A stretch of 64,000 bases of DNA from Orychophragmus violaceus (taxonomy: Eukaryota; Streptophyta; Magnoliopsida; Brassicales; Brassicaceae). The notes beneath the pieces were generated by a model. The model ran no database searches. It saw only the letters and a program-made list of their open reading frames with translations, and was not told the DNA's origin. The position numbers were made by a program, and so were the translations under genes. Where the stretch lies: NCBI GenBank assembly GCA_030180135.1, contig CM058235.1:18748720-18812719 (forward strand). Direction: 5' to 3'. This document shows, one piece after another, positions 1 to 10,804 of this stretch. How positions within the stretch are numbered: position 1 is the stretch's first letter; each line of letters begins with the position of its first letter.

Positions 1-200
1 AGCATCTAGACTTAAGAGTTTAAACAGTTTTCTTAGCCAATTCGGATCCATTGTATTCTTTTTTCCGACCTATGTACTCCTTTTGATCTAACATCAATAA
101 AACATCCCCCGAGTTTAATAGTTTCGTGGTTTATCTTTAAAAGTTTATGTTTCCTAAAAATTTTGCTCTACACGTTTTGACCGTGTGAGTTTCGACTTCA
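1..200 (+). repeat. 5' LTR of element 1, 3' part only
   Basis: It matches 8348-8535 over its length with scattered substitutions (start AGCATCTAGACTTAAGAG in both). It ends in TTCA at 200, a few bases before the primer site. A third, more diverged copy of the same LTR end lies inverted at 11553-11755. Confidence 0.8.
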
Positions 201-205
201 TAGTT

Positions 206-223
206 TGGCGCCGTCTGAGGGGA
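206..223 (+). other. Primer binding site of element 1
   Basis: TGGCGCCGTCTGAGGGGA follows the LTR end by five bases. A TGGCGCC start is the usual form of the tRNA primer site of plant Tat/Athila-type Gypsy elements. I did not assign the tRNA species. Confidence 0.7.
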
Positions 224-272
224 CATAGAGACTTTCGACAATTAAAAACCACCGATTAGCAGATTCGGAGAT

Positions 273-1925
273 ATGGTTACCATTGGAAACGGAGATGAGA
301 TAGATCATCAACTACCGATCGATGACAACACACCCAACGTTACCGCTGGTAACACCTCAGCAAGCGGAAACGTTACAAACACGGCCGCATCGGACACGAA
401 AATCAATGCAACTCTTGCCGAGCTGAAAGAGATGGTAGCTGCGCTGAGAGAAAGGGCAGATGAACATGAGAAGGCGAACAGCACCCTCACAGAACAGATA
501 AAAAAATTGAAAACCGGGAACCGTACGCGGACAACCCGAACGGTGAATTTCTCCCTGACCGAACGAAGGCACTTAGACTTCTCAACGTCCGGAGAGACGA
601 TAAGGAATTTGTCGCAAGATCGAGCAGACTATGGGTGAACGAATCCCGCCAGCAACAAGACCCAACACCACAGATCGTCCTCCGATAATTCGAGGTCTAA
701 AATCCGCGGCAACAAGCAACACAGAAGACTGCGAAAACGAAGACTCGATTCCGCCTAAGGATCGGACCGCATCACCCTCCGATGACGAAGAAAGAATCGA
801 CGCAGATCGATACGTCCCACATCTAAGCGACGATGAACTATCAGAAGAAGATGACATGGAGTGAACTCACCAAAACGGGCCAACTGAACGGCAAAGAAAC
901 AACAAAAGGAGCGAGCTCGATGAACTCAGGGACGCGCTGGCTAAGATAACCGCGGAGACTAAAACTGTACGATCACAGGTTCACCGGGAAACAAGCGCCG
1001 CCCCGGAAATCGATCGCGTCATGGAAGAGACACGAAAGACACCATTCAAAGCTCGAATAACCGGAACCCGGATTTTCAATACGGGCAAGCTCAAAATCCC
1101 ATTCTACAATGGAACAACTAATCCGAAGGCTCATATGATGGCTTTCCGAATTGCAATGGGAAGAGCGAATCTCACCCGAAAGGATAAAGACGCCGGTTTC
1201 TGCCTCATGCTCATAGAACATCTAAAAGGGGCAGCACTCGAATGGTTTTCAAGGCTAGAGCGCGATTCCATCGGAAATTTATAACAACTATCGGAGGAAT
1301 TCATGAAGCAATACTCAATCTTCATGGACAGGGATACTTCCGACGTCGACCTATGGGCTTTTAGTCAGGGCGAAACGGAAAGCCTGAGGAAATTAATTGA
1401 GCGGTTCAAAGGAGTCGCCAGCCGCATTGAAAGTTTGAGCGATAAAGTGGGTATCGATGCACTAAAGAAAGCACTTTGGTACGAGTCGGATTTTAGGAGG
1501 GAGGTCTCGCTAAACCGACCACAAACGATGGCAGATGCCTTGCACAGGGCAATAGATTTTATCGTGGATGAAGAGGAAATGAAGGTCTTGTCTGAGAAGC
1601 TCAAATCGAAAAAGTACGCAAGTAAGGAAACTCGTATATCGACAAGCACAAGCAGCGAGAGGCGAGTCTCGAAGCCAACCAGCACTTCACGGAACGAAAG
1701 GACGATTGGATCACATAACTACCAGATCGGATCAGATCAACAAGAAGACAAGACGACATAACGAAGGAAAAGTTCGTGAAACACTTGGACGAGGAATCCC
1801 AGCTCCTACGACGGAAAAGTCTTCTACGACCACCACCAATCCTACAGACATAACACTGCCGACTGTCGTAGATTGGGGATCAACTCGCGGCCAAACTCGT
1901 AGCTGGAGAACTGGGAGATACGATA
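273..1925 (+). pseudogene. gag: gag pseudogene of element 1
   Basis: Three reading-frame pieces make up a Gypsy capsid protein: 273-638 (acidic N-terminus with a coiled-coil stretch around ELKEMVAALRERADEHEKAN), 631-864, then 1021-1761. The last carries the retrotransposon gag core (KLKIPFYNGTTNPKAHMMAF, then GAALEWFSRL and LIERFKGVASRIESL) and is broken by one stop at 1282-1284. Around 1822-1890, in another frame, YDHHQSYRHNTADCRRL looks like the His-Cys nucleic-acid-binding tail with its first Cys lost. Several frameshifts and stops make it non-functional. The start at 273 is the first Met after the primer site. Confidence 0.8.
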
Positions 1926-2108
1926 ACTCTGAAGGACCTCGACGATGGAAAGATCGGAAATCAGTCAAATAAGCTGAACAAAAGCAACGATTCAAACAAA
2001 ACGGATCGAGAGTGAAACCATCAGGAAGGACAAACCGCGACAGGCAATAACAAGCGAAGGAAAGGAAGCAAAGAGGATCCTAAACCAATCGGCAGGCAAA
2101 GGATAAAC

Positions 2109-2655
2109 ATGATCGTAGAAAGGCCGCAATACCGCCCGAGACCAAAACTTTCTATCGATCCTTATCCTCGACGGTCGCGGGACACATCTACCCCGAGAAG
2201 AAGCATCAAGCAGCGCACGTCAAATCGTTATCCGAATCCTACAATAACATTCGACGACATACGGATCTTGAAGACCAGCCACCCAGGTAAACAACCACTA
2301 GTCGTAGTGTTGATCATCAGGAATCGTCGTGTACCAGACATACTTATCGACACCGGAAGTTATGTGGACATAATATTCTGTGAGACTCTAAAGAAAATGG
2401 ACGTAAATTTGAATGAAGTGACACCTTCCCAATTGTCCCTAACATGATTTGTCGGAGACCCCATAACCACCTTCGGAAAGATTGAGCTGCCGATAATCGC
2501 CGGAGGAGTCTTCAAAGTCATCGAGTTTACGGTGGTAAATCGCCCAACATGCTATGGAGCGATTCTCGGAATTCCATGGATAAACTCCATGAAGGCGGTC
2601 CCGTCGACTTATCATCTATGCATCAAGTTCCCAACCCCCTTCGGAATTAGCACGA
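2109..2655 (+). pseudogene. Aspartic protease pseudogene of element 1
   Basis: The retropepsin active site is readable as LIDTGSYVDIIFCETL (near 2340-2390), followed after a stop at 2445-2447 by FVGDPITTFGKIELP and YGAILGIPWINSMKAVPSTY, the usual second half of plant Gypsy proteases. The frame then reads FPTPFGISTIWG, where the family normally goes on towards reverse transcriptase. Here the sequence jumps directly to the integrase tail. Confidence 0.8.
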
Positions 2656-2960
2656 TTTGGGGAAGTCGAGAACGGCGAATCCCTGACGATCCCCAGAACG
2701 GAGAATCATGCCATCAGACAAATGCAACAGAGAGAAGCTGCCCATCTCACCGAACCGACGATCGCAATCAACATTTCTCCGTAGGAGATCTTGTCCTAAG
2801 AAGAGTTTGGCAAAGCTCGGCGCTTCGGAACACCGAAGCAAACTGGGAAGGACCTTATATGATTACGAGAGAGATTCGTCCTGAAGTATATGAACTTGAA
2901 ACCATGGACAACACCAAAATAGGATGGAACACGATGCACCTAAGAAGATTCCGATACTGA
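2656..2960 (+). pseudogene. Integrase C-terminal remnant of element 1
   Basis: HFSVGDLVLRRVWQ, then NWEGPYMI, then WNTMHLRRFRY and a stop at 2958-2960. This is the GPY-type C-terminal module of Gypsy integrases and the normal end of pol. It is fused by deletion to the protease, in the same frame as the preceding piece but without any RT, RNase H or catalytic DDE region. Confidence 0.8.
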
Positions 2961-3889
2961 AGAAAAAAATATATATTTTACGGAACATTTTGAACTACGG
3001 GACGGCTTGATCCCCGCAAGGGGTATGTAGGCAGCTGAACCTTTTGATCGGTTCAGCTGTCCCCCTCTCAAAAATGGGGGGGGGGGGGGAGTGGGTCCGT
3101 ATACATCTATACTTCCATATCGGATCTCGCAAATTTTTAAAGCAATTCTCGAAACTCAAACCTCAAAAGAACCATCTCGGAAATTTTGAAGCAAATCAGC
3201 TGGGGACTTTCAAACAAATCGGCCATAAAAAGTCTGAGCAAATCGGAAAGGAACTTTGCAGCAGACCAGCTGGGAGAATCATAGCTAACCGAACTGAACC
3301 AGCTCGGAAATCCCGAGTCAAAACAGCTCGGAAATCCCGAGCTGAACCAGTTCGGATCCAAGATGAACCATCTCGGAAATCCGAGCTGAACTAGCTCGGG
3401 TCGAGTTGAACCAGTTCGAAGATTCCAGGCCGAGTCATTCTCCGAATAAATCCCAAGCTAAGCGCTCTCCGCAAAAATTCAACCCCCGACCAGATTCTTG
3501 AAGTCGTCCGGTAACAAAATAAACTCTTTCTGTCATTTTTGTTTTATTTATTTTCCTATAGATTGAAATTAGGATACGAACTTTATAACTTAGAATCCGC
3601 CTACTAGTTTATCGCATGCGTAGTTGTTAGGAACGAATTACTTTGTCTGCTGACGGCCGCAGTGGACAAACTCATACATCCTTTAGGGATATTAGCCAGC
3701 ACGTCCTATATGGATTGAGGCTCTATACATCCAACAAACGGATAAAAGCGCGCTATAAAAATTCTTTAAATACGCCAAGGTATGTTTTTTTATCGGCGAA
3801 GGGAACAAGTCGAGAAGTTGATGTAAGATCCCGAATACGGGTTGTTGACAGGTCTTCAAATCCGCAGCACCAGTACTAGAGACGATAAT

Positions 3890-4525
3890 AAATCCTTAAA
3901 ATCCAGTATGATGCTACTCAGTACACTGGTAAAATGACGTTCTAACCAAGTATATCTTGGTTCGGTATCTTTGAAAGGTGGTCCTGTGGATACCAGTTTA
4001 TTTTTAGTGAACAAAGGACGCGAGGCGAGGGTTTCGCGGAAAATCGGGATCGAAAATCCAAACCGAATGAACACACAACACACTGGTCTCGACAACGTCA
4101 TTATTGAGTACATGACCGACTTAGGAATGTAAGACGGCAGACCCCACACTAGTACTAAATTCAACCGTAAAACTCCTAGAAACCCAGTAAAACCCTTCCA
4201 AGTACACTGGTCTAGACATTATAAGTCCATAAGAGAAAAACGTATTGTTATGTCTCGGGCTCGAAATCCAGTAAGACGCTTCTGAGCACACAGGTCTGAT
4301 CATCGCAGAACCCAGTAAAACGCTTCCTAGCACACTGGTCTAGTCGTCATAAGTCCGCAAGAGAAAATCACCCCGTTATCCCTCGGACTCGAAACCCAGT
4401 GAAAAAGCTTCGGAGCACACTAGTTTAGTCATTACGGAACCAGGAGAGAAAAACTTTTTATCTATCCTCAGAAAACACGGTGAAACGCTTCCAAGCACAT
4501 CGGTCCGAACATTATAAAAGGCACA
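3890..4525 (+). repeat. Degenerate ~110-bp tandem repeats
   Basis: A motif AACCCAGTAAAACGCTTC-like followed by AGCACACTGGTCTAG, then ATAAGTCCRYAAGAGAAAA, recurs near 3900, 4170, 4270, 4310, 4395 and 4475 with variable spacing. It lies in the 3' region of element 1, before the 21-bp array. Confidence 0.65.
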
Positions 4526-4533
4526 AAGTCCCC

Positions 4534-4815
4534 GAGCTAAACCAGCTCGGATCCGAGCTAAACCAGCTCGGATCCGAGCTAAACCAGCTCGCATCCGAGT
4601 CAAACCAGCTCGGATCCGAGCCAAACCAGCTCGGAAATTTCAAGCTAAACCAACTCGGGTCTGAGCTGAACCAGCTCGGGTCTGAGCTGAACCGACTCGG
4701 AGGTCCCAAGCTGAACCAGCTCGGGTCCAAGCCAATCCAACTCGGAAATTTTAAGATGAACCAGCTCGGAACCAAGCCAGCTCGGATTCCCGAGACCAAA
4801 CCAGCTCGGAAATTC
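4534..4815 (+). repeat. 21-bp palindromic minisatellite
   Basis: About eleven units of roughly 21 bp, consensus GAGCTAAACCAGCTCGGATCC, with GAGCTGAACC and AACTCGGGTCT variants and some longer units. Each unit contains the inverted pair CCGAGCT/AGCTCGG around a five-base AAACC loop, so single-stranded copies could fold into hairpins. Related sequence recurs near 3280-3425, 7770-7880 and, inverted, 12350-12490. Read as protein it gives a false SELNQLG repeat. Confidence 0.8.
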
Positions 4816-5020
4816 TCAAGTCAATCAAGCCAATACGGTCTATAAAACGGATTCCAAGCTCTTTCAGAAATACCAAATCAAATATCATACATTAAAAGAT
4901 TTTCTACTTCGAAATACAGAGAGAGATTGAAAGCGTTGAAATAATCAAAGACAAGCTAGTACGACGACCAACTGTCTTAAGAAGATTATCGAACAACAAA
5001 CACAAGTCATATCCGCAATT

Positions 5021-7086
5021 TTAAAACCAGGCATCTCCTTGGGATGAACTGGCACCATCACCATGAAACAAAGATGGATCTACGCAGTCCCTAGCTTCGG
5101 CAATCAACTGGTTGTATTCAAAGACGTCTCCCTCTCCCGGACGGATCCTCGACATTAGATCCGCCTCTTTGGATTCGAACGAAGGAGGATGCTCGGATCT
5201 CAAGTCAGCAATCAAATCCAGGTTACTCCTTGCTGCGAAGAAATTGACTTTGCCTCTCTATAGCCGAGGGCAGTTTCGAGAAGATCTTTCGGAACTTGGA
5301 GAATCGGGACGCAATTTTCTTCAGCATGCCTCTTTTCCTTCTCTCGGCCGCAGTCCGGAGAGAGACCTCTCGGGAAACCTCTCTCTCGGCGAGTTGGACT
5401 CTTAAATCCACTATTTCAGTTAAGGCCGCAGTCCTCTCAACATCAAGGGAAAACCTCGCCGTCTCAAATTCGTTCCTTCTATCTTCCATAAAATCTCTCA
5501 TAGCGGTCCCGAATTCCTCGAAGCTTCATTTTGGATTCAGCGGCATGACGATTAACCGAAACCCACGCTTGAAACAAACTCAGACGAATTAGCAAAGTAG
5601 TGGGATAAGATTGCATGCCTTACGACAAAGCAGAGGAACTAACCCTTAATATGTCCTGCCCAGCGCTAGCAAGGGATTCACCACAAATCATATCTTCGTA
5701 TTGTGTGGGGAGATCTTCCGGATGACGAACATCCACACAAATGCTAGCGAACGCAGCAGCATTGGTGTACATGGAACCACCACCATCACAACCAGACTGT
5801 GCCAGAATTTTGGGTTGCGGAACCTCGAAGTCCTTCCCATGTCTCTTCCTGGGCCTCCGACTAGATTCAGGCGCGACGACCCGATCCGACGACTCCGACA
5901 GAGGAACTTGCGGAACATTCATCTCCTCACCATTATCGGCATCGGCACAAGCTCCAGGAATGCCTTCGCCCAGCGTGGGATCTTGACCGATCCAATCGTC
6001 GAAGCCATGGAAATCGAACTCCGGAAGCTCAACCCCTTCCTCAAGCCATGAGGAGATCAAACCATAATATTGGACGACAACATCATCTGGACGCTCGTCA
6101 TCAGCGTCCGTTCTCTCGTCGGTCCTCGCCGCCCGACGAGTCGCGTCCATCTGACTAGCACGGATAACACGATCGATCGAAAAATGCTGCTTCCAATTCG
6201 TGCCCCCATCCTGAAGCGCCCAAATGAGAGGAACCAACTGCGGTGGAAACATCAAGCAGATGTCTTTCGCTGAAAATAAAAAAAAAATTTAGGAGATCGG
6301 CAAGATAAAAATCTGGAAAAAAACTAAGTTCGCTACCAAGCTTTCCCCATTTCGATATCATCAAGGGAACACAAGCTTCCCCAACGGACGCCTCGTCGAT
6401 TAAGACATAGAAGAAATGATGCCTCCATTGACAATCCTTATTTTATAAATCCGATATAACCGCCCGATGTAGATAGGGCCTGAGGTAATGCTCAGGACCA
6501 CGCTTTATCGGAACCACATGCAACATATTCCGAAGATGTAACACTCGGAGATCGCTGTTGCATTTGAAACTACGGACCAATATGCCTACCAAATGCCTTA
6601 GGCTCCTAGGTGTGATTTGCGTCAAAGCCAATCTATGACGTCGAAGGTAACGGACGATAAGTTTGTGAATCGGGAACCAAAGAAAGCATGACTCGAAGAA
6701 GATTTCGTACACCGAGAAATACCCCTTCGGTGGAGACTCAACCAGGTCGCTAGGAGACGGTATCTTGATTGTCACATTCTCAGGAATCTTAGCATCGCGT
6801 CGAAGCTTCGCGACCGACTTTGACGAAGGCAATGTCGAACCAACAGGATCAGGAATCAGTTTCTTTTTTCTCGGACGAGTCTTCTTTGGCGCATCCGGAG
6901 GGAAACCCCAATAACGAAGGAATTCCTCCCGACTAACTCGAGCGCCTTCAGACTTATTCTTGATCGAAGCATCCGCTGTGGCCGAGGGAAAAGGTCGACT
7001 AGCACGAGACCTGGTCGCTGCCAAACCCCAGGAGACTCTCAGTCGGACGAAGTAACATGACCACGGTTCGACTCACGATCTACCAT
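5021..7086 (-). pseudogene. Antisense ORF of element 1, Transposase_28-like coiled-coil protein
   Basis: This gene runs opposite to gag-pol and starts close to the polypurine tract. Exon 1 (to about 6290) has a basic patch (KKTRPRKKK) and the core SPPKGYFSVYEIFFESCFLWF, LRHLVGILVRSF and FFYVLIDEASV. I recognise this as the 'putative gypsy type transposon' domain (Transposase_28). An intron with TTTTTATTTTCAG acceptor leads to exon 2 (about 6270-5640; acidic LPEFDFHGFDDWIGQDP), and a second intron to a coiled-coil exon 3 (5570-5021; ETARFSLDVERTAALTEI) ending in a stop at 5021. Frameshifts occur near the N-terminus, near 6443 and in exon 3. The first Met is at 7086. Function is unknown. Confidence 0.75.
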
Positions 7087-7486
7087 CTTCGTCGAAGAAC
7101 ACCGCCAAACAGAAATTTTAATCTTGGAAAAATCCAAAAACTAAGAAGAAGCTAGAGAGAGAGAAGTTGCCTTTGGGGTACGTTTTTTGGAGAGAGGAAT
7201 GAAAGATGAAGAATGAAGGAGTGAATACTTATAGAATTCACCAAGGCATGGGTTTTTCGAAATGATTACTTTTCGATCATTTTGTCGCAAGCATGCCCGA
7301 GTAAATCATATCGGAACAAGTCATGATTAGGCATGTGGTCGGATTGACCAAGCATGGGAGAACCAACTACGGTCGACGGCCCGTTATCACAAGGACAATA
7401 ACACAGAGGCTAATCGATCAAATCTCTTTCGAACAATTGTTTTCGCCTCGAATATGAAATAACCTCGTCATCATCGCATTCGAGTC
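7087..7486. other. Leader region of the antisense ORF
   Basis: No coding sequence. It lies between the antisense start codon and the polypurine tract and corresponds, inverted, to 12770-13239 in element 2 (shared pyrimidine-rich CTCTCTCCAAAAAA and CTTCTTAGTTTTTG blocks on the gene's strand). Conservation of this leader in both elements suggests a promoter or 5'UTR for the antisense gene; I see no clear TATA box. Confidence 0.4.
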
Positions 7487-7506
7487 TGGAAAGCTGGGGG
7501 GCTAAC
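7487..7506 (+). other. Polypurine tract of element 1
   Basis: TGGAAAGCTGGGGGG followed by CTAAC lies immediately upstream of the LTR start TGTTGGGG. The same tract, inverted, precedes the LTR of element 2 at 12758-12773. Confidence 0.75.
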
Positions 7507-8535
7507 TGTTGGGGTCGAAAACCCCCTCGACGAAAACAATAGTCGAAAACAAGATCGGAAGAACAAACACAGACAAACGTCCGCTACGTACAAACAACGT
7601 TTCATACGAATAACCAAGTTATACGAAGTACCGACAACTTCACCTAAACAACTTGTTGGAAAAGTAGTTTCGATAAATACATTTCATACGAAACGGGCGA
7701 CACTTTAATCGGACAAACGCATATTCCGACAGGAACTACGGATCGACGAAACATCCAAACAGACAAAGAACGAGCTGAACCAGATCGGATCCGAATCCTT
7801 CCCTTCTCATTCCCCGAGCATGATTTATCCCTCCAGAAATCCCGAGCTGAATGAATCTTTCGTAAACCTCCGAGCTGGACTTTTCTTCTCTAAACTTCCC
7901 AAACGGATAATCAAATGATCACCGATATGCACAAACTCGCCGTGATCCACCTTCGGAAATATTGGCTTGAACCTTCTTGGAGATAAACTAAATATAACAG
8001 ACCAAGGTAGAAGAAATACGAACTTAGGCCTAAATGACCAACACTCGTATACCCGAGACTTTGGGCCGAATGAAGAAGTTCGTATACAAACAGACTCGGA
8101 GCGTCTGTTCTCGGCTCACTTGGCAAATATGTCAAGCCGAGGAAAGATAAACTCGAAGAAGTGAGAATCAAGGAATGGAAGAGATAAAGAGGAAAGTCCG
8201 AGATAAAAATGTAAATCTTAACGGAAGAAGGAAGGAGATAACAACATGAAGATTTCCGCAAATCTTGCGGAAATATTCTCGAAGCCGACTTGCCGCGGTA
8301 ATATAAGGAGGTGGAAGTCGACAAGAAAGGGGAAGCGAAAAACCCTAGCATCTAGACTTAAGAGTTTTAACAGTTTTCTCAGCCAATTCGGATTCATTGT
8401 ATTCTTTTTTCCGACCTTTGTACTCCTTTCGATCTAACATCAATAAAACATCCTCCGGGTTTACTAGTTTAGTGGTTTATCTTTAAAAGTTTTTGTTTCC
8501 TAAAAAGTTTGCTTTACAAGTTTTGACCATGTGAG
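7507..8535 (+). repeat. 3' LTR of element 1
   Basis: Begins TGTTGGGGTCGAAAACC and ends near GACCATGTGAGT. Its last part matches the 5' LTR fragment at 1-190, but the final ten bases (TTCGACTTCA) of the 5' copy are missing, so the outer edge is truncated or rearranged where Athila-type sequence begins. It is about 1.03 kb and contains several AGCTGAACCAG-type repeat units. Confidence 0.8.
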
Positions 8536-9099
8536 TATGATTCGTTTTTCCCCTCCCTTGAAAGTGAAAAAGAGATAAACTGAGGATGAGCTAGTAGCTC
8601 TGAAGTGCTCACAGGAGTGGTAGAGACCCCTCTTACCTCCTGTGTATCCATGGAAACATGTCCAAAGTAATACCCTGAATAAAAATGGAAGAGAATTGAT
8701 AAAAAAAAAAACGAAACCCAGTGGGGAAAAATCAGTTGCTTTGGGAGAAAGGGAAAAGAAAGGAACCAGAAACTGATAGTTTGGTGGTCAGGTACTGACT
8801 GGGTTGAGTCCATGTGTCCGCTGATCGATACTCCCTTGGTGAGACCGCACTTAATTTTATACAAAGGTTAGTGTGGTGAATTTGAATGTCTTGACTTGAT
8901 TGTGGAGTTTACTTGGGACAGTTGCTAAGTGTGGGGGAAGTACATTGTGGTCTTGATCTCAGCAGGGATGTTTTCATGTGGGTTACTAAGTGAATGCAAT
9001 GTTCCTAAGACGAAATGAGTTTTTGTGTTTTAAAACCTCTGTTTCATGATTTGGTTTTCTATTTGCTTGAGGGCAAGCAAAAGCTAAGTGTGGGGGAGT

Positions 9100-10794
9100 T
9101 GATATATCATGGTTCTTAGGTGTTTTGAGCCATGATATATGTACATAATCGAGTCTTTCGAGTCGTTTAATGTGTTTTACATGTTTTAGCACGTTTGGAG
9201 CACATTTGGATATTATGGCGCATTCTGGAGCTATTTGGAGCATTCATGCGATTGCAAGGAGTTATTCTGATCGTCTGAGGTTGGTGCCGATTGACACACC
9301 TTTGGTGTCGGTCGACACAGATCGTGATCAGCAGATTCTCGTCGGTTTAATGAAGACTTTGAGGATTTGCAATTTAGCCCAGAAGTTTCTCATAATTACA
9401 AAGATGTCCAATTCGTATTTTAACTTTATATTAGGGTACTTAAGCCATTGTTTAGGCTAAGCTTTACTTTATCAGATATTAGGAGATTTGGGGCTGGTCT
9501 TGCACCCGAGAGAGAAGAGATTTCGAACCCCCTGTTCTTACTCTTTTGGATTTTATATGACATCTGTGATGATTGCCATATCTGAGTAGATCTCTTGTTC
9601 GGTTAGGGATTCTCATAGGGATTAGGCATGGGCGTTCGAGTACCCGTTCGGGTTCGGTTCGGGTCTTTCGGGTTTTCGGATTTTCGGGTCTAAGATATAA
9701 AACCCATTCGGGTATTTTAGAATTTCGGTTCGGGTTCGGTTCGGCTCCATTCGGGTTCGGTTCGGGTTCGGGTACCCGAAAAACATAAAACAAAAATAAA
9801 AATTAGTTATATTTAAATAAAAATTCGTTAAATTTTGATAAATATAACAAAACCTTTCATATATTTTGTTTATTTTTGATAATTTAGTTATTTTAGACTA
9901 ATAACAACTAATATATTTAAGTTTATAATTATAATTTTGGATAATTTTGTTATATTAGGTCTAAATATAATTAATATTTTAGGTATATAATTGTAATTCG
10001 GATATTTCGGGTACCCATTCGGTTCTCGGTTCGGGTCGGGTTCGGGTTCGGTTCTTCGGATATAGGAGTTTAGGACCCGTTCGGGTATTTTATCATTTCG
10101 GGTTCGGGTTCGGTTCTACTTTTTCGGTTCGGGTTCGGTTCGGTATTTCGGGTCCGGATATTATGCCCAGCCCTAATAGGGATTTCAAGGAATGTTAGAG
10201 TAATTGATTAATTTGGATTCATCATCTAGCTCTTCATCTAAATCGTTCTTAGCGCTTAATCTGAACTGGCCATTTAGATTATTGATATTAGGTAGATTTA
10301 CGCAACGACAATTGGTTAATTAAATAGAAAGAATATAGGTGAGCAATTTATATTTTTGCAAAGAGATTTGATCTAGAGAAATTGTGAACAAACGAACTTG
10401 GAATTAATGCATGTCTAGAACTCTAGGATTCGCAACGAGAGTTGGCTTGCTAGGTTGTTAGACATAGATGATTATCGCAGCGAGAGCTGGTTAGTTATAC
10501 TTCTGTGATTCTAGTCAAGAACGCTAATAGATTGAATCCTGATTGTTTGTTATTTGATTTCCTGAGAACTTCCTGACACCTAATGCCTTCGCTAATTGTT
10601 TACACTCTCTTTACTTCACTCGCTTACTTTGTTGCTTTGTTTACTGTTTTACAATCTGTTTCTCTTAGCTTAATTCGACTACTCGTAATCTATCGTGTAA
10701 AACTTGAGTCTCTGTGGATTCGATACCCTAGATACTACATCGTTCGATACTATGCACTTGCAGTTATAAATAGGGATTAAGATTTGACCTATCA
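9100..10794 (+). repeat. Athila-type 3' LTR, interrupted by a MITE
   Basis: Starts TGATATATCATGG directly after the purine tract and ends GATTTGACCTATCA. The body shows Athila hallmarks: a TGTCGGTCGACACAG-like motif near 9305 and, near the end, GTGGATTCGATACCCTAG and CACTTGCAG. Without the 9623-10175 insertion the LTR is about 1.13 kb. An inverted relative of its 3' end is at 16075-16460. Confidence 0.8.
9623..10175. mobile_element. Non-autonomous hAT-like MITE
   Basis: Terminal inverted repeats TAGGCATGGGC (left) and, reverse-complemented, TAGGGCTGGGC (right). The 8-bp target duplication ATAGGGAT flanks it at 9615-9622 and 10176-10183, the size expected for hAT. Both arms are built of GGTTCGGG/CCCGAACC repeats and fold back on each other around an AT-rich centre. 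It carries no transposase. It sits in the Athila LTR, so it inserted later. Confidence 0.85.
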
Positions 10795-10804
10795 ACGCTT
10801 AAAT

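Larger units (their letters stand above)
2961..5020 (+). repeat. Non-coding, repeat-rich 3' region of element 1
   Basis: Starts after the pol stop with a G-rich block (GGGGTATGTAGGCAGC near 3019 and a 14-base G run at 3077-3090), a common feature downstream of Tat pol genes. It holds imperfect AGCTCGGAAATCC-type repeats (about 3280-3425), a roughly 110-bp repeat family (about 3890-4525) and a 21-bp palindromic array (4534-4815). No convincing coding sequence; the ORFs here are by-products of repeats. Confidence 0.7.
1..8535 (+). mobile_element. Tat-like Ty3/Gypsy LTR retrotransposon, internally deleted (element 1)
   Basis: Order on the + strand: end of the 5' LTR, primer binding site, gag, protease, integrase tail, long non-coding 3' region with tandem repeats, an antisense gene, polypurine tract, 3' LTR. 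The end of the 5' LTR (1-200) is clearly repeated at 8348-8535. Reverse transcriptase and RNase H are missing: protease runs into the integrase C-terminus near 2655, so several kb are deleted and the element cannot move on its own. The long 3' region with an antisense ORF is known for the Tat lineage (Tat, Grande, Retand). The start of the 5' LTR lies outside the window. Confidence 0.85.
8536..10794 (+). mobile_element. Athila-type Gypsy element, 3' end
   Basis: 8536-9099 is the non-coding tail before the LTR, with two GCTAAGTGTGGGGGA-type purine tracts (near 8930 and 9083-9099). The LTR follows. These tracts and an LTR with TGATA...CCTATCA ends are typical of Arabidopsis Athila elements. No coding part remains. 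It abuts the 3' LTR of element 1 on the left. Confidence 0.75.

Noticed and set aside
4534..4815. CRISPR-like array
   Set aside because: The 21-bp units are contiguous with no unique spacers, and the context is a plant retrotransposon.
4480..4845. 121-residue ORF of SELNQLG-type repeats
   Set aside because: It is a translation of the 21-bp minisatellite (multiple of three). The opposite strand gives an equally long repeat protein, and unit lengths elsewhere break the frame.
9479..9793. ORFs rich in PEPNPNGAEPN or FGFGSG over the hAT MITE
   Set aside because: They translate the GGTTCGGG repeats of a non-coding MITE.
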